Positions 27,151 to 36,244 of a stretch of DNA of 64,000 bases are shown here, one piece after another (the first letter of the stretch is position 1; every line of letters starts with the position of its first letter). The notes under the pieces were generated by a model, which saw only the letters and a list, made by a program, of their open reading frames with translations, had not been told where the DNA came from and made no database searches. The DNA lies in assembly GCF_016616885.1 (NCBI RefSeq), contig NZ_CP067102.1:6848501-6912500 (forward strand), given 5' to 3'. This DNA comes from Bradyrhizobium diazoefficiens (GTDB lineage Bacteria > Pseudomonadota > Alphaproteobacteria > Rhizobiales > Xanthobacteraceae). The translations under genes and the position numbers were made by a program.

Positions 27151-27867
27151 CTACCCCTTAACACCTACCATCAGATCGATAGCGCCCTTCACGATCGCCT
27201 CGAGATCCTTGCGCGAGACGCGCGCGCGGGAGCGGATCGCGATGGAGTGGACGGTTGCGGATGCAAGCAGCGCCAGCGCGGCCGGATCCGCGCTTTCCGG
27301 CAACTCGCCCTTTTCCCTCGCACGGCGGAAGCAGTTCGTAAAAGCCTTGTCGAGCTCGGCAAGGCCGTCGATCACCATGGCGCGGATCTCGGGATCGCCG
27401 ACGGCTTCCGACGCCGCCGTCACCACTGTGAAACAGCCGCGCGGGCCGGTCTCGCCGGACAGATAGATGTTCAGCGCGGAGGCGAAGATGCGCTCCAGCC
27501 GCTGGCGGACCGGCATCTCCTGGCGGAAGATCTCGACCATCGATGCGCGCGCGTCCTCGCGATAGCGCTGATAGCTCTTGATGTAGAGTTCACGCTTGTC
27601 GCCGAAAGCCCCATAGAGGCTTGGCCGGTTCATGCCGGTGGCCTCGCTGAGATCGTCGAGCGACGTCGCGGCAAAGCCCTGCCTACGGAACAGGTCGAGC
27701 GCCTTGCCGAGCGCGACGTCCGGCTCATAGGCGCGCGGCCGTCCCCGGCGCTTAGGTTCACCACTGTGCTTAGGTTCACCGCGGTGCTTGGGTTCGCCGC
27801 GGTGCTTGGGTTCGCCGCGGCCCTCGGACTCATTGGCAGCAGCTCGCGGCTTTGGTTTTTGTACCAT
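27151..27867 (-). CDS. TetR family regulator with repeated N-terminal tail
   Basis: A 238-residue TetR protein. The helix-turn-helix follows RGRPRAYEPDVALGKAL and includes FAATSLDDLSEATGMNRPSL. The C-terminal part (GPRGCFTVVTAASEAVGDPE) is like regulators of the TetR_C_16/YxaF-like group. Ahead of the DNA-binding domain lie four near-identical GEPKHR units encoded by an 18-bp tandem repeat, giving a basic tail that may add non-specific DNA contact. It is divergent from a GST-like gene, its likely target. Confidence 0.92.
   Translation of the reverse strand: MVQKPKPRAAANESEGRGEPKHRGEPKHRGEPKHSGEPKRRGRPRAYEPDVALGKALDLFRRQGFAATSLDDLSEATGMNRPSLYGAFGDKRELYIKSYQRYREDARASMVEIFRQEMPVRQRLERIFASALNIYLSGETGPRGCFTVVTAASEAVGDPEIRAMVIDGLAELDKAFTNCFRRAREKGELPESADPAALALLASATVHSIAIRSRARVSRKDLEAIVKGAIDLMVGVKG
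27751..27822. repeat. 18-bp tandem repeat in the tetR gene (4 units)
   Basis: Four adjacent 18-bp units at 27751-27768, 27769-27786, 27787-27804 and 27805-27822. They differ by a few substitutions and encode the six-residue unit GEPKHR and variants. The frame is preserved. Confidence 0.9.
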
Positions 27868-27918
27868 TTCGCAAATTAATCCTTGACCGACCCCATATTA
27901 TACGAGACAGTACAAAAA
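27856..27918. promoter_or_regulatory. Inverted repeat TTTTTGTAC / GTACAAAAA in the tetR-GST divergent region
   Basis: TTTTTGTAC (27856-27864) and GTACAAAAA (27910-27918) form a perfect 9-bp inverted repeat with 45 bp between arms. One arm covers the first codons of tetR and the other lies upstream of the GST gene. Two half-sites so far apart would need looping or two dimers; this is a candidate operator only. Confidence 0.35.
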
Positions 27919-27974
27919 TCAATCTGGCCAGGTTGAGCGACACTCACAAAGAGAATTGCCCAAGGAGGCCCACG

Positions 27975-28619
27975 ATGGATCTTTATTTCTCCCCGCTCGC
28001 CTGTTCCATGGCGACGCGCGTCGCGCTCTATGAGGCCGGCGCCGAGGCGAATTATCTCGAAGTCGATCCGCCGACCAAGAAAGTGCTGAACGATGGCTCC
28101 GACTTCCGCACCGTCAACCCGATCGGCCTGGTGCCGACGCTGCGCACCGACGAGGGCGTGGTGCTGACCGAGAACGCCGCGATCCTGCAATATGTCGCCG
28201 ACCGTTTCCCGCAATCGGGCCTCGGCGCGAGCGCCGGCATCGATCGCACCCGGTTGCATCAATGGCTCTGCTTCATTGGCACCGAGTCGCACAAGGGCCT
28301 GTTCGTGCCCGTGCTCGACCGCAAGGCGTCGCAGGACGTAAAGGCCTACGTGCTGGAGAAGAACCTGTCGCGGCTCGACTATCTCGACAATTACCTCGAG
28401 GGGCGCGAGTTCCTGCTCGACCATTTCAGCGTGGCCGATGCCTATCTCGTCACGGTCATCAACTGGACCATGGCGACGCCGCCGATCGAGCTCGCGAAAT
28501 GGCCGAACGTGAAGGCCTATTACGAGCGCCTACGGCAGCGGCCGTCGATCGCAAAAGCTATCGCGGAGGAGTTCGAGCTGTACAAGGCCGAACAGGCGCG
28601 GAAGAAGGCGACGGCGTAA
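27975..28619 (+). CDS. Glutathione S-transferase family protein
   Basis: A 214-residue cytosolic GST. The thioredoxin-like N-terminal domain has YFSPLACSMATRVALYEAGA, NPIGLVPTLRTDEG (cis-Pro) and LTENAAILQYVAD (Glu/Asn for glutathione). The C-terminal helical domain has DHFSVADAYLVTVINW (the Asp of the N-capping box). CSMA at the active-site position is typical of beta-class bacterial GSTs with a Cys. SD AAGGAGG lies 6 nt from the ATG. It is divergent from the TetR gene and followed by a terminator. Confidence 0.93.
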   Translation: MDLYFSPLACSMATRVALYEAGAEANYLEVDPPTKKVLNDGSDFRTVNPIGLVPTLRTDEGVVLTENAAILQYVADRFPQSGLGASAGIDRTRLHQWLCFIGTESHKGLFVPVLDRKASQDVKAYVLEKNLSRLDYLDNYLEGREFLLDHFSVADAYLVTVINWTMATPPIELAKWPNVKAYYERLRQRPSIAKAIAEEFELYKAEQARKKATA

Positions 28620-28638
28620 CGTCAGTTCATCAAGACAT

Positions 28639-28672
28639 CGTCCCGGCCTTGGCGGCCGGGACGAAACTTTTT
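28639..28672 (+). terminator. Rho-independent terminator after the GST gene
   Basis: A perfect 10-bp stem (28639-28648 with 28654-28663), 5-nt loop and a downstream AAACTTTTT tract, 19 bp past the GST stop codon and just before the convergent hydantoinase B gene. Confidence 0.85.
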
Positions 28673-28679
28673 CAGTGGC

Positions 28680-30338
28680 TCACCGCGCGTAGCCATACAC
28701 CGCGGCCGCATTATCTGACGATACAAGCCCGCTCTCGACGTCCTCCTTGACGGCGGCGCGGTCGCGCTCAGCCGGCGCGCCGATCCCGGCACCGCCGGGC
28801 GTTAACACCACCAGCCGGTCGTCCGGCGGCACCTGCTGAAAGCCTTTTCCGCGCAGCTTCTTGCCGGACTTGAGGCCGACATAGCCGGCCTCGCCGTTCC
28901 GGCCGCCATCGCGGCCGCGCGGTGGGTGATCGATGCGATCGAACGCGGCAAGAATATCGAACGGCGCGTCGACGCCGCTGCCGACCTCGATGATCTGGCC
29001 AAGGCCGCCACGGGTGCGCCCCGCCCCGCCGGAATCCGGACGCAGCTCCTTGCGCCAGAAGATCAAGGGCGTCTGCGTCTCCGCGATCTCGACCGGCGTG
29101 CCACGCACGCCGCTGGGATAAGCGGTCGCGGACAGGCCATCCTTGCCGAAGCGCGCGCCGGTGCCACCGTTGGAGGTCACCGCCATCGAGAACCCGTAAT
29201 TGCCGCCGACGCCCGAGCGGGTCTGGCCGCGCACGTTCAGATTCCACAGGCACGAGGTGCCTTCCGCAGGCACGCGCTCGGGAATGATCTGGCGCAGGCA
29301 GCCGAACACGACGTCGGGCAGCATCTGACCGATGATGTGGCGCGAAGCCACGGGCGCCGGCTTCGGCGCATTCAGGATCGCCCCCGCTGGCGCCGACACC
29401 GTCAGCGGCGAAAGCGAGCCGGCATTGTTCGGGATCTGCGAGGCGACGACACAGCCGAGGCCGAACACGGTGTAGGCCGTGGTGTAGGACAAGGGCACGT
29501 TGATGCCGAACTTGGAGGCGGCTGAAGTGCCATCGAAGTCGACGTGGATGCCGTCATCCGAGATCGTCAGCGCCGCAGCGAGCGTGACCGGGGCGTCATA
29601 GCCGTCAACCACCATGCTGTTGCGCCATGTCCCTTTCGGCAGCTTCGCGATCTCGGCGAGCACGGCCTCCCGCGAGCGGTCGCAGATGTAGTCGCCGAGC
29701 TCATCGAGCGTCTCGATGCCGAACTCGGTCATCATCTCGACCAGGCGCTCGCAGCCGACGTCGTTGCAGCCGGCGAGCGAATAGGTGTCGCCCTCGGTGT
29801 CTACAGGCAGCCGCGTGTTGGTCCGGATCATCGCCATCAGCGTCTCGTTGACGGCGCCCTGGTCGATCAGCTTCAGCATGGGAATGTAGAGCCCCTCCAT
29901 GAACACGTCGGTGGCATCGGGGCCGAAGCCGATGCCGCCGATGTCCATGAGATGGCTGGTGCAGGAGAACAGCGCGACGACCTTGCCGTCCTTGAAGCAA
30001 GGCGTGGTCACGACGAAATCGTTGAGATGGCCGGTGCCCATCCAGGGATCGTTGGTAATGTAGGCGTCGCCCTCCTTCATCGTTTCCAGCGGGAAGTGGT
30101 TGATGAAGTGCTTGACCGACTCCGCCATCGAGTTGACGTGACCGGGCGTGCCCGTCACCGCCTGCGCCAGCATCCGCCCCCTGAGGTCGAACACACCGGC
30201 CGACAGGTCGCCGCATTCGCGCACGATCGGACTGAACGCGGTGCGGAGCAGCACTTGCGCCTGCTCCTCGACCACGGCGATCAGCCGGTGCCACATGATC
30301 TGAAGGTCGATCAGGCTCGCGCCTTTTGCCTCGCTCAT
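28680..30338 (-). CDS. hyuB: Hydantoinase B/oxoprolinase family protein
   Basis: A 552-residue subunit of an ATP-dependent N-methylhydantoinase/5-oxoprolinase-type enzyme. Signature regions: MWHRLIAVVEEQAQVLLRTA, SPIVRECGDLSAGVFD, GHVNSMAESVKHFI, TNDPWMGTGHLNDF, and the C-terminal GGAGRTRGGLGQI. It begins 2 bp after the hyuA stop and must act with that subunit. The exact substrate (hydantoin, oxoproline, caprolactam) cannot be fixed; related acetone carboxylase subunits are the main alternative. Confidence 0.92.
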   Translation of the reverse strand: MSEAKGASLIDLQIMWHRLIAVVEEQAQVLLRTAFSPIVRECGDLSAGVFDLRGRMLAQAVTGTPGHVNSMAESVKHFINHFPLETMKEGDAYITNDPWMGTGHLNDFVVTTPCFKDGKVVALFSCTSHLMDIGGIGFGPDATDVFMEGLYIPMLKLIDQGAVNETLMAMIRTNTRLPVDTEGDTYSLAGCNDVGCERLVEMMTEFGIETLDELGDYICDRSREAVLAEIAKLPKGTWRNSMVVDGYDAPVTLAAALTISDDGIHVDFDGTSAASKFGINVPLSYTTAYTVFGLGCVVASQIPNNAGSLSPLTVSAPAGAILNAPKPAPVASRHIIGQMLPDVVFGCLRQIIPERVPAEGTSCLWNLNVRGQTRSGVGGNYGFSMAVTSNGGTGARFGKDGLSATAYPSGVRGTPVEIAETQTPLIFWRKELRPDSGGAGRTRGGLGQIIEVGSGVDAPFDILAAFDRIDHPPRGRDGGRNGEAGYVGLKSGKKLRGKGFQQVPPDDRLVVLTPGGAGIGAPAERDRAAVKEDVESGLVSSDNAAAVYGYAR

Positions 30339-30340
30339 GA

Positions 30341-32425
30341 TCAGGCCGCCTTCCGTTCCATGACGATGCTGCCGGCACCGTCGATATGGGCATCAAAACT
30401 GGTGGAGACGAAGGTGGAGGTCTCGTCCTCCGCGATCACGGCGGGGCCCGCAATCGTCGCGCCCGGCACCATGTCCTCGCGGCGATAGAGCGGGATCTCG
30501 ATCACCTCGCCCGCCCGACCGTCGAAGAATTTGCGGCTGCCGGAGGCCTTGCCCGCGGGCTTGCGTGTGACGGCCGCAACCGAGGATGCATTGCGCGCCT
30601 CGGTGGTCGCAAGCACCGACCAGCTCAGCACCTCGATCGCGGCGCCCGGGATCGAACGCTCGAACATCGCCGAATAGTCCGCCTCGAATTTCTGGCGCAG
30701 GCCGGCGAGATCGGCCGATGTCAGCGGCCGGTTCGGCAGCTCGACGGTGATCTCGTGGCCCTGGCCGACATAGCGCATGAACGCCGCGCGGCGCTCGCGC
30801 ACCGGTGCGCCGGCAGCGCCGGGCTCGACCAGCGCACGCGCTTCGGTCACCATCTCCTGAAGCAGGTCGGAGACTGCACCCGTGTCGAAATCGTCGAGCC
30901 GCACATGACGGCTGCGCACGAGTTCATAGGCGATGGGCGCCGCGAGGAATCCGACCGCCGAGCCGACGCCGGCATTCGAGGGCACGATCACCCTGGAAAC
31001 GCCGATCTTCTCCGCAACGCGCGCGGCGTGCAGCGGGGCTGCGCCGCCGAAGGCGATCAGCGTATGCTGGCCGACGATCTCGCCGCGCTCGACCGCATGC
31101 ACGCGCGCCGCGCTCGCCATGTTCTCGCAGACGACCTCGTGCACCGCATAGGCCGCGGTTTCGGCCGACAGACCCAGTGGCTCGCCGACGCTGCGCAGCA
31201 GCGCCTGCTTCGACAGCTCCGGATCGAGCTTGATCGTGCCGCCCGCAAAAGCATCGGGATCGATCATGCCGAGCGCAACGTCCGCGTCGGTCACGGCCGG
31301 GCGCTGGCCGCCACGGCCGTAGCAGGCGGGCCCGGGCTCCGACGAGGCGCTCTCCGGGCCGACGGTGACACGCTTCATCGCATCGACATGGGCGATCGAG
31401 CCGCCGCCGGCGCCGATCTCGACCATCTCGATCACGGGGATGCGCACCGGCAGGCCGGAGCCCTTCAGGAAGCGCGCGGCGCGATCGACCTCGAACACGC
31501 GCGAGGTCTCGGGCTGGAATTTCTCGATCAGGCAGATTTTTGCGGTGGTGCCGCCCATGTCGAAGGAGAGCACCTTGCTCTCGCCGAGACGCGCCGCGAT
31601 CTGCGCCGCGAAGATAGCGCCGCCGGCGGGGCCGGATTCGACGAGACGCACGGGGAAGCGCCGCGCCGTCTCGATTGAGGTGACGCCACCGCCTGATGTG
31701 ACGAGATAGATGGCACCACGGAACTGCTCGACCTGCAAGGCGTCCGCCATGCGGGCGAGATAGCCGTCGATCAGCGGCTGCACATAGGCGTTGGCGACCG
31801 CCGTCGAGGTGCGCTCGTATTCGCGAATCTCCGGACACACGGCCGATGACGCCGTTACCGAAATGCCGGGCATCTCTTCACTGATGATCGCGGCCGCTCG
31901 CCGTTCGTGCTCGGGATTGGCGTAAGAGTGCAGGAAGGCGATCGCGACGCTCTCGACCTTCAGCTCACGCAATTTCGGCGCGAGTGCGCGCACGGCTGCT
32001 TCGTCGAGCGGGAGGCGGACGGCGCCATGGGCGTCGATGCGCTCGGGCACGGTGAAGCGCAAGCTGCGCGGCGCCAGCGGCTTCGGCTTGTCGATGCCGA
32101 GATCGTACTGGTCGTAGCGGCTTTCGGTGCCGATATCGAGCACATCGCGAAAGCCGTCGGTCGCAATCAACGCGGTCTTGGCGCCGCGCCGCTCGATGAT
32201 GGCGTTGGTCGCCAGCGTCGTGCCGTGAATGAAGACATCGATCTCGCTGATATGCGCGCGCGCATCAGTGAGAATGAGACGCATTCCATCCAGCACCGCT
32301 TGCTCCGGCCGCTGCGGCGTCGTCAGCACCTTGCGGGTTTTGCGCACCTCGCCCACGTCCAGCACGATGTCGGTGAACGTGCCACCGATATCAACGGCAA
32401 GCCGCACCTCGGCTCCCTCAAGCAT
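30341..32425 (-). CDS. hyuA: Hydantoinase A/oxoprolinase family protein
   Basis: A 694-residue ATP-binding subunit. The N-terminal ASKHA-like phosphate-binding motif is LAVDIGGTFTDIVLD. HGTTLATNAIIERRGAKTAL and SFDMGGTTAKICLIE follow, and then EIGAGGGSIAHVDA. The C-terminal domain carries RYVGQGHEITVELP. It is first in a two-gene operon with hyuB. No dedicated permease or racemase is adjacent; a hydantoin-type racemase and an N-carbamoyl-D-amino-acid hydrolase lie 20-26 kb away. Confidence 0.93.
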   Translation of the reverse strand: MLEGAEVRLAVDIGGTFTDIVLDVGEVRKTRKVLTTPQRPEQAVLDGMRLILTDARAHISEIDVFIHGTTLATNAIIERRGAKTALIATDGFRDVLDIGTESRYDQYDLGIDKPKPLAPRSLRFTVPERIDAHGAVRLPLDEAAVRALAPKLRELKVESVAIAFLHSYANPEHERRAAAIISEEMPGISVTASSAVCPEIREYERTSTAVANAYVQPLIDGYLARMADALQVEQFRGAIYLVTSGGGVTSIETARRFPVRLVESGPAGGAIFAAQIAARLGESKVLSFDMGGTTAKICLIEKFQPETSRVFEVDRAARFLKGSGLPVRIPVIEMVEIGAGGGSIAHVDAMKRVTVGPESASSEPGPACYGRGGQRPAVTDADVALGMIDPDAFAGGTIKLDPELSKQALLRSVGEPLGLSAETAAYAVHEVVCENMASAARVHAVERGEIVGQHTLIAFGGAAPLHAARVAEKIGVSRVIVPSNAGVGSAVGFLAAPIAYELVRSRHVRLDDFDTGAVSDLLQEMVTEARALVEPGAAGAPVRERRAAFMRYVGQGHEITVELPNRPLTSADLAGLRQKFEADYSAMFERSIPGAAIEVLSWSVLATTEARNASSVAAVTRKPAGKASGSRKFFDGRAGEVIEIPLYRREDMVPGATIAGPAVIAEDETSTFVSTSFDAHIDGAGSIVMERKAA

Positions 32426-32566
32426 TCCAAATTCTCCGTGCTGATCATCAAGACTCTGAGCGAAAACGCGGCAATCTCCATGCCATGAAGCGCTTGGGCA
32501 ACGCTACGCACGGCTATTCTGCGCGGCACCTATGCAATAGGCAAGGCGTGTTTGTCGCGCGCGAGA

Positions 32567-33373
32567 TCAGAGCAGGAATGCAAGCGCCGCCTCGCAGCGC
32601 TCCTCGACCTTGAGCGTGAGGAGATCGTCGGCGCGGGTGCGGCCGAGATTGATCGCTGCGATCGGGATCTCCCGATGCGCCGCAGCCTTCACGAAGCGGA
32701 AGCCGGAATAGACCATCAGCGATGAGCCGACGATCAGCATCGCGTCAGCCTGCGACAGATGGTCCTGCGCGGCGGCGACGATTTCGCGGGGGACGTTCTC
32801 GCCGAAGAACACGACGTCGGGCTTGAGGATGCCGCCGCAGGCTTCGCAAGCGGGCACGTCAAACGACGAGAAATCGGCGTGCTCCAGATCGGCGTCGCCA
32901 TCGGGCGCATCGGCGGCATCGAGCGTCAGCCATTCTGCGTTGGCGCGGCTCAGCGCATGCTGGAATTCGTTGCGCGGCGTCTTGTGGCCGCAGCCCATGC
33001 AGCGAACCAGGTCGAGCCGTCCGTGCAGATCGATCACCTGCCGGTGGCCGGCGGATTGATGCAGCCGGTCGACATTCTGGGTCAGCAGCATCTCGCAGCG
33101 CCCGCTCGCCTCGAGCCGGGCCAGCGCATGATGCGCATCATTCGGGCGAGCCTGACCGAACCGCCGCCAGCCGATCAGGCTACGCGCCCAGTAGCGCTGG
33201 CGCGTATGCTCTTCGGACATGAAGGCCTGGAAGTTGACCGGCTGGGTCCGCTTCCAGTTGCCACGGCTGTCGCGATAGTCAGGAATGCCCGAATTGGTGC
33301 TGCAGCCCGCGCCGGTCAGCACGAACAGTTTTTCGTGCCGGCCGACGAATTCCTGGAGCGGAGGGTGTATCAT
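32567..33373 (-). CDS. cobB: NAD-dependent protein deacylase (sirtuin, SIR2)
   Basis: A 268-residue sirtuin that should remove acyl groups from lysines using NAD. Visible motifs: GAGCSTNSGIPDYRD (NAD binding, near residues 20-34), TQNVDRLH, the catalytic His in DLHGRLD, and the zinc Cys pairs CMGC and CEAC. FGENVP and GSSLMVYSG follow. The ATG at 33373 (MIHPPLQEFV) was chosen over an in-frame start at 33436 for fit to the family length. It is a single gene between the hyu operon and the dioxygenase operon. Confidence 0.93.
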   Translation of the reverse strand: MIHPPLQEFVGRHEKLFVLTGAGCSTNSGIPDYRDSRGNWKRTQPVNFQAFMSEEHTRQRYWARSLIGWRRFGQARPNDAHHALARLEASGRCEMLLTQNVDRLHQSAGHRQVIDLHGRLDLVRCMGCGHKTPRNEFQHALSRANAEWLTLDAADAPDGDADLEHADFSSFDVPACEACGGILKPDVVFFGENVPREIVAAAQDHLSQADAMLIVGSSLMVYSGFRFVKAAAHREIPIAAINLGRTRADDLLTLKVEERCEAALAFLL

Positions 33374-33576
33374 CGCACAGATGTAGTCTGCGCCGCGGCA
33401 TTTTGCCAGATGTGCTGCGGCCGCCCATCGACGCAACGACCCGAGCGAGGGAATGTACCCCTTAAACGCACACGTCAGTTTCTGAAAGCCAAGAGAATAT
33501 TGCGATCAGTCGGAGCATTACGCTCGTGCCCCCAAGCGGACATTCTCACTTCGCGATAGGAGGCAAAGCCAAATCC

Positions 33577-34146
33577 TTATCCCCGAAGCAGGACGATATC
33601 AAAATTCAAAATGCGTCGCGGCGTTTTCTGCAACTTGGCTTCTGCCGCGACGAGCAGTTCCGGTCGCAGCGCCGCCGCCAGCAACCGGTCGCGTTCGTTG
33701 AGAGGTTCGTCTGGGAAATACATCTGGGTTACCAGTCGCTCGAACCGTCCACGTACCTCGAAATGGATATGCGGCGGACGCATCCAGTCCGGGCCTGCCG
33801 GATAGGCGCCCGGCTTGACCGTCTTGATCACATAGCTGCCGTCCTCATTTGATCGGATACGAGTGCAGCCGACAAAATTTGGATCGAGCGGCGCTACGTT
33901 GCGGTCGTTGGGATGGCGGTATCGGCCAAAGCTGTTGGCCTGCCAGATCGTGAGCCTTGCCCCGCGGACAGGTTCGCCATCGAGGTTGATTATGCGCCCC
34001 GTGACCTCGATCATTTCACCTTGCGCCTGTCCGTCGCCGGCTTCCATACCAATCAGGTCTGCACCGGTGAAGGCGCCCCGCCCCACCGGAAAATAGGGAC
34101 CCAGAATCTGATCTGGTGTTCGATGCCGGTTCTCGCTTGTACACAT
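33577..34146 (-). CDS. Intradiol ring-cleavage dioxygenase
   Basis: A 189-residue Fe(III) intradiol dioxygenase resembling protocatechuate 3,4-dioxygenase / hydroxyquinol dioxygenase subunits. The start TPDQILGPYFP is typical. Iron ligands are likely Tyr in ANSFGRYRHPND and GAYPAG, and His in RPPHIHFEV. The protein is at the short end of the family. It follows the Bug-type binding protein by 6 bp, so uptake and ring cleavage are linked. No second PcaG/PcaH subunit or downstream beta-ketoadipate gene is nearby. Confidence 0.88.
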   Translation of the reverse strand: MCTSENRHRTPDQILGPYFPVGRGAFTGADLIGMEAGDGQAQGEMIEVTGRIINLDGEPVRGARLTIWQANSFGRYRHPNDRNVAPLDPNFVGCTRIRSNEDGSYVIKTVKPGAYPAGPDWMRPPHIHFEVRGRFERLVTQMYFPDEPLNERDRLLAAALRPELLVAAEAKLQKTPRRILNFDIVLLRG

Positions 34147-34152
34147 CGGGGG

Positions 34153-35127
34153 CTAGTCCTCCGGTGAAAAACGAGAGGCCCGCACGACGGGTCCCCATCG
34201 GTCGAAGTCTGATCTGATCAATTGCGCGAACTGCTCGGGTGTATCGGCTGCAGGCGCAATGGCGAGCTTAATCAGGCCTTCGGTGAAACGATCGCTCTTG
34301 ACGGACGCACAGATTGCCGCGTTGAGATGCTTGATGGTTTCGATCGGCGTCTTCGCTGGGACAACAATGCCGAACCACTCCTCGACTTCCAGGGCGGGAA
34401 ATCCAGCCTCGCGGACGGTAACCACGCCCGGAAGCTGCGGGCTCCGTTCGGCGCTTGTGATGGCCAAGGCGCGGATATTTCCCGACTGCACGTAGGGGAG
34501 CACGGTGCCGACTGGATAAATCGTTGCCGCGATCCGGCCGCCAATCAGATCCTGTATGCCGTTCGGCCCTCCGTAGGGCACGTGGGCGAACTCAAATCCG
34601 CCGTCCTTGGCCAGGATCGTGCCGGTGAAATGCAGCATCGATCCGGCGGCTGCGGTGCCGTAGGTCGCCTGTTTCGGATCGGCCGCGCACCATTTCACGA
34701 AATCGGCGAGCGACGTGACGCTGGGCGGCACCTTCGGACCGACAGTGATTAAGAACGGAAATGAGCATACCCGCGTGATTGGGGCAAAATCGTTGAAAGA
34801 ATCGTAGCCGAGCGCCTTGTAGACATGTGGGAAAACGACCGGCATGGACGCGGGCGTCAGCACCATCGCCGATCCGTCCGCCGCACCGTTCTTGAGTGCG
34901 CCGAGCACCAATCGACCGCCCGCACCGGGCCGGTTTTCGACGATAAACGAGGAGGCCTTCATCTCTTCGACCAGCATTCTGGCAACGACATCGATGGCGC
35001 CGCCGGCGCCAAATCCGACCATCAGGCGCGACGTAGCCGATCTCAATTGCGCGCGTGCGCCGGTTGTCATAATCGATGCAAGGCCGCCTGCGCCGGCCAG
35101 CGACAGCAATTGCCGTTTGGTGATCAT
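34153..35127 (-). CDS. Tripartite tricarboxylate transporter-type (Bug) substrate-binding protein
   Basis: A 324-residue periplasmic Bug/TctC protein with a signal peptide ending GARAQ. Typical motifs are VGFGAGGAIDVVARML, VENRPGAGGRLVLGALKNG and YGTAAAGSMLHFTG. ATG at 35127 has GGAGG 6 nt upstream. No TctA/TctB membrane genes are in the window, so it either serves a transporter elsewhere or acts as a sensor, as is common for orphan Bug proteins. It is divergent from a LysR gene. Confidence 0.9.
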   Translation of the reverse strand: MITKRQLLSLAGAGGLASIMTTGARAQLRSATSRLMVGFGAGGAIDVVARMLVEEMKASSFIVENRPGAGGRLVLGALKNGAADGSAMVLTPASMPVVFPHVYKALGYDSFNDFAPITRVCSFPFLITVGPKVPPSVTSLADFVKWCAADPKQATYGTAAAGSMLHFTGTILAKDGGFEFAHVPYGGPNGIQDLIGGRIAATIYPVGTVLPYVQSGNIRALAITSAERSPQLPGVVTVREAGFPALEVEEWFGIVVPAKTPIETIKHLNAAICASVKSDRFTEGLIKLAIAPAADTPEQFAQLIRSDFDRWGPVVRASRFSPED

Positions 35128-35229
35128 GTGATCCTCCGATGTTCTGGCGGACACCGCTGTCCATTCGAAACGTCCTCACTCTGGTGGCGCTGGCTATTAT
35201 CTGGTAGACCGAAAGTCATGGCACCGCTA

Positions 35230-35243
35230 TAACCTCTGGGTTA
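35230..35243. promoter_or_regulatory. Candidate LysR site between the Bug gene and lysR
   Basis: TAACC-TCTG-GGTTA is a perfect 5-bp inverted repeat, 7 bp upstream of the lysR start codon and in the divergent promoter region. The position suits autoregulation; motif support is weak. Confidence 0.35.
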
Positions 35244-35250
35244 AGGCCTT

Positions 35251-36189
35251 ATGGAGTGGTCAGACCTCGGTCGTCGCATCAGCCTGCGCGACCTGAATAT
35301 CCTGATAGCCGTTGCCGACACCGGCAGCATGGCGAAGGCGGCGGCGAGGCTAAGGATTTCCCATCCCGCCGTCTCCAAGACGATCTCCGAATTGGAGGGG
35401 GCCCTTGGGGCGCGGCTGCTTGACCGCTCGCCACAAGGCGTCCAGTTGACGCCGTCAGGCGAAGTGCTGCTCCGATGTGGCGTCAATATCTTCGACGAAC
35501 TACGCCAAGGCTATCGTTCGCTTGAGTATCTGTCCGATCCGAACTCGGGAGAGGTAAGGCTAGGCTGCACTGAGATCATTCTGCACGGCCTGGCTTCTGC
35601 CATCGTACGGAAATTTTCCGCGAAATATCCGGGCGTCCAGGTTGATGTGAAGCTCGCCAATCCAGGCGAACACCAACTTCGCGAATTGAGGGAACGCAGG
35701 ATCGATCTCCTGATCACGCGCGCGACCGGCAAGTCCGCGGCCGAAGATCTGCATTCGGAGATGCTGTTCGACGAGCCTTTTGTTTTTATCGTCGGCGCAG
35801 CAAGCGAGTTTGCACGCAAGCGACGGGTGGTCCTGAGCGAGATCATCAGTCGCAAATGGGTCTTGCCGGCACCCGATAGCGCGCCTGGCGCGTTGATCAA
35901 CGACGTATTCCGGGCCGCCGGTTTCCAGCCGCCGAACGCTGTCGTCAAAACGATCTCGATTGAGCTCACGACGTCATTGGTAGCGAGTGGCGAGTTTGTC
36001 GGCATTCTCCCGATCTCAGTTGCAAGGCTGAAGGCCGCCCGAGCCGCCTTGCGGGTACTGCCTATCAAGCCGGTAGGCCCGCGGGTCTCGGCTGAGATCG
36101 TGTTTGTGAAGAACAGGACGCTCAGCCCTGCCGTTGAGTCTTTCGTCAATTGCGTGCGCGACGTGGTCAATGCTTCCCGCGTCGGGTGA
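35251..36189 (+). CDS. LysR family regulator (divergent from Bug/dioxygenase operon)
   Basis: A 312-residue LTTR. The N-terminal HTH is ISLRDLNILIAVADTGSMAK with AAARLRISHPAVSKTISELE. The effector domain starts at about residue 95 (GEVRLGCTEIILHGLAS). It is divergent from the binding protein/dioxygenase pair, which it most likely controls in response to an aromatic or organic acid. Unlike many neighbours, its codons are visibly less GC-biased. Confidence 0.92.
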   Translation: MEWSDLGRRISLRDLNILIAVADTGSMAKAAARLRISHPAVSKTISELEGALGARLLDRSPQGVQLTPSGEVLLRCGVNIFDELRQGYRSLEYLSDPNSGEVRLGCTEIILHGLASAIVRKFSAKYPGVQVDVKLANPGEHQLRELRERRIDLLITRATGKSAAEDLHSEMLFDEPFVFIVGAASEFARKRRVVLSEIISRKWVLPAPDSAPGALINDVFRAAGFQPPNAVVKTISIELTTSLVASGEFVGILPISVARLKAARAALRVLPIKPVGPRVSAEIVFVKNRTLSPAVESFVNCVRDVVNASRVG

Positions 36190-36244
36190 AAGCGCCATTC
36201 AGCCGATCGCGCCCTGACTGCGGCGCGGGTTCATTGGTACACGC

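Noticed and set aside
30386..31678. Long plus-strand frame opposite hyuA
   Set aside because: Antisense shadow without family similarity; hyuA is complete and typical.
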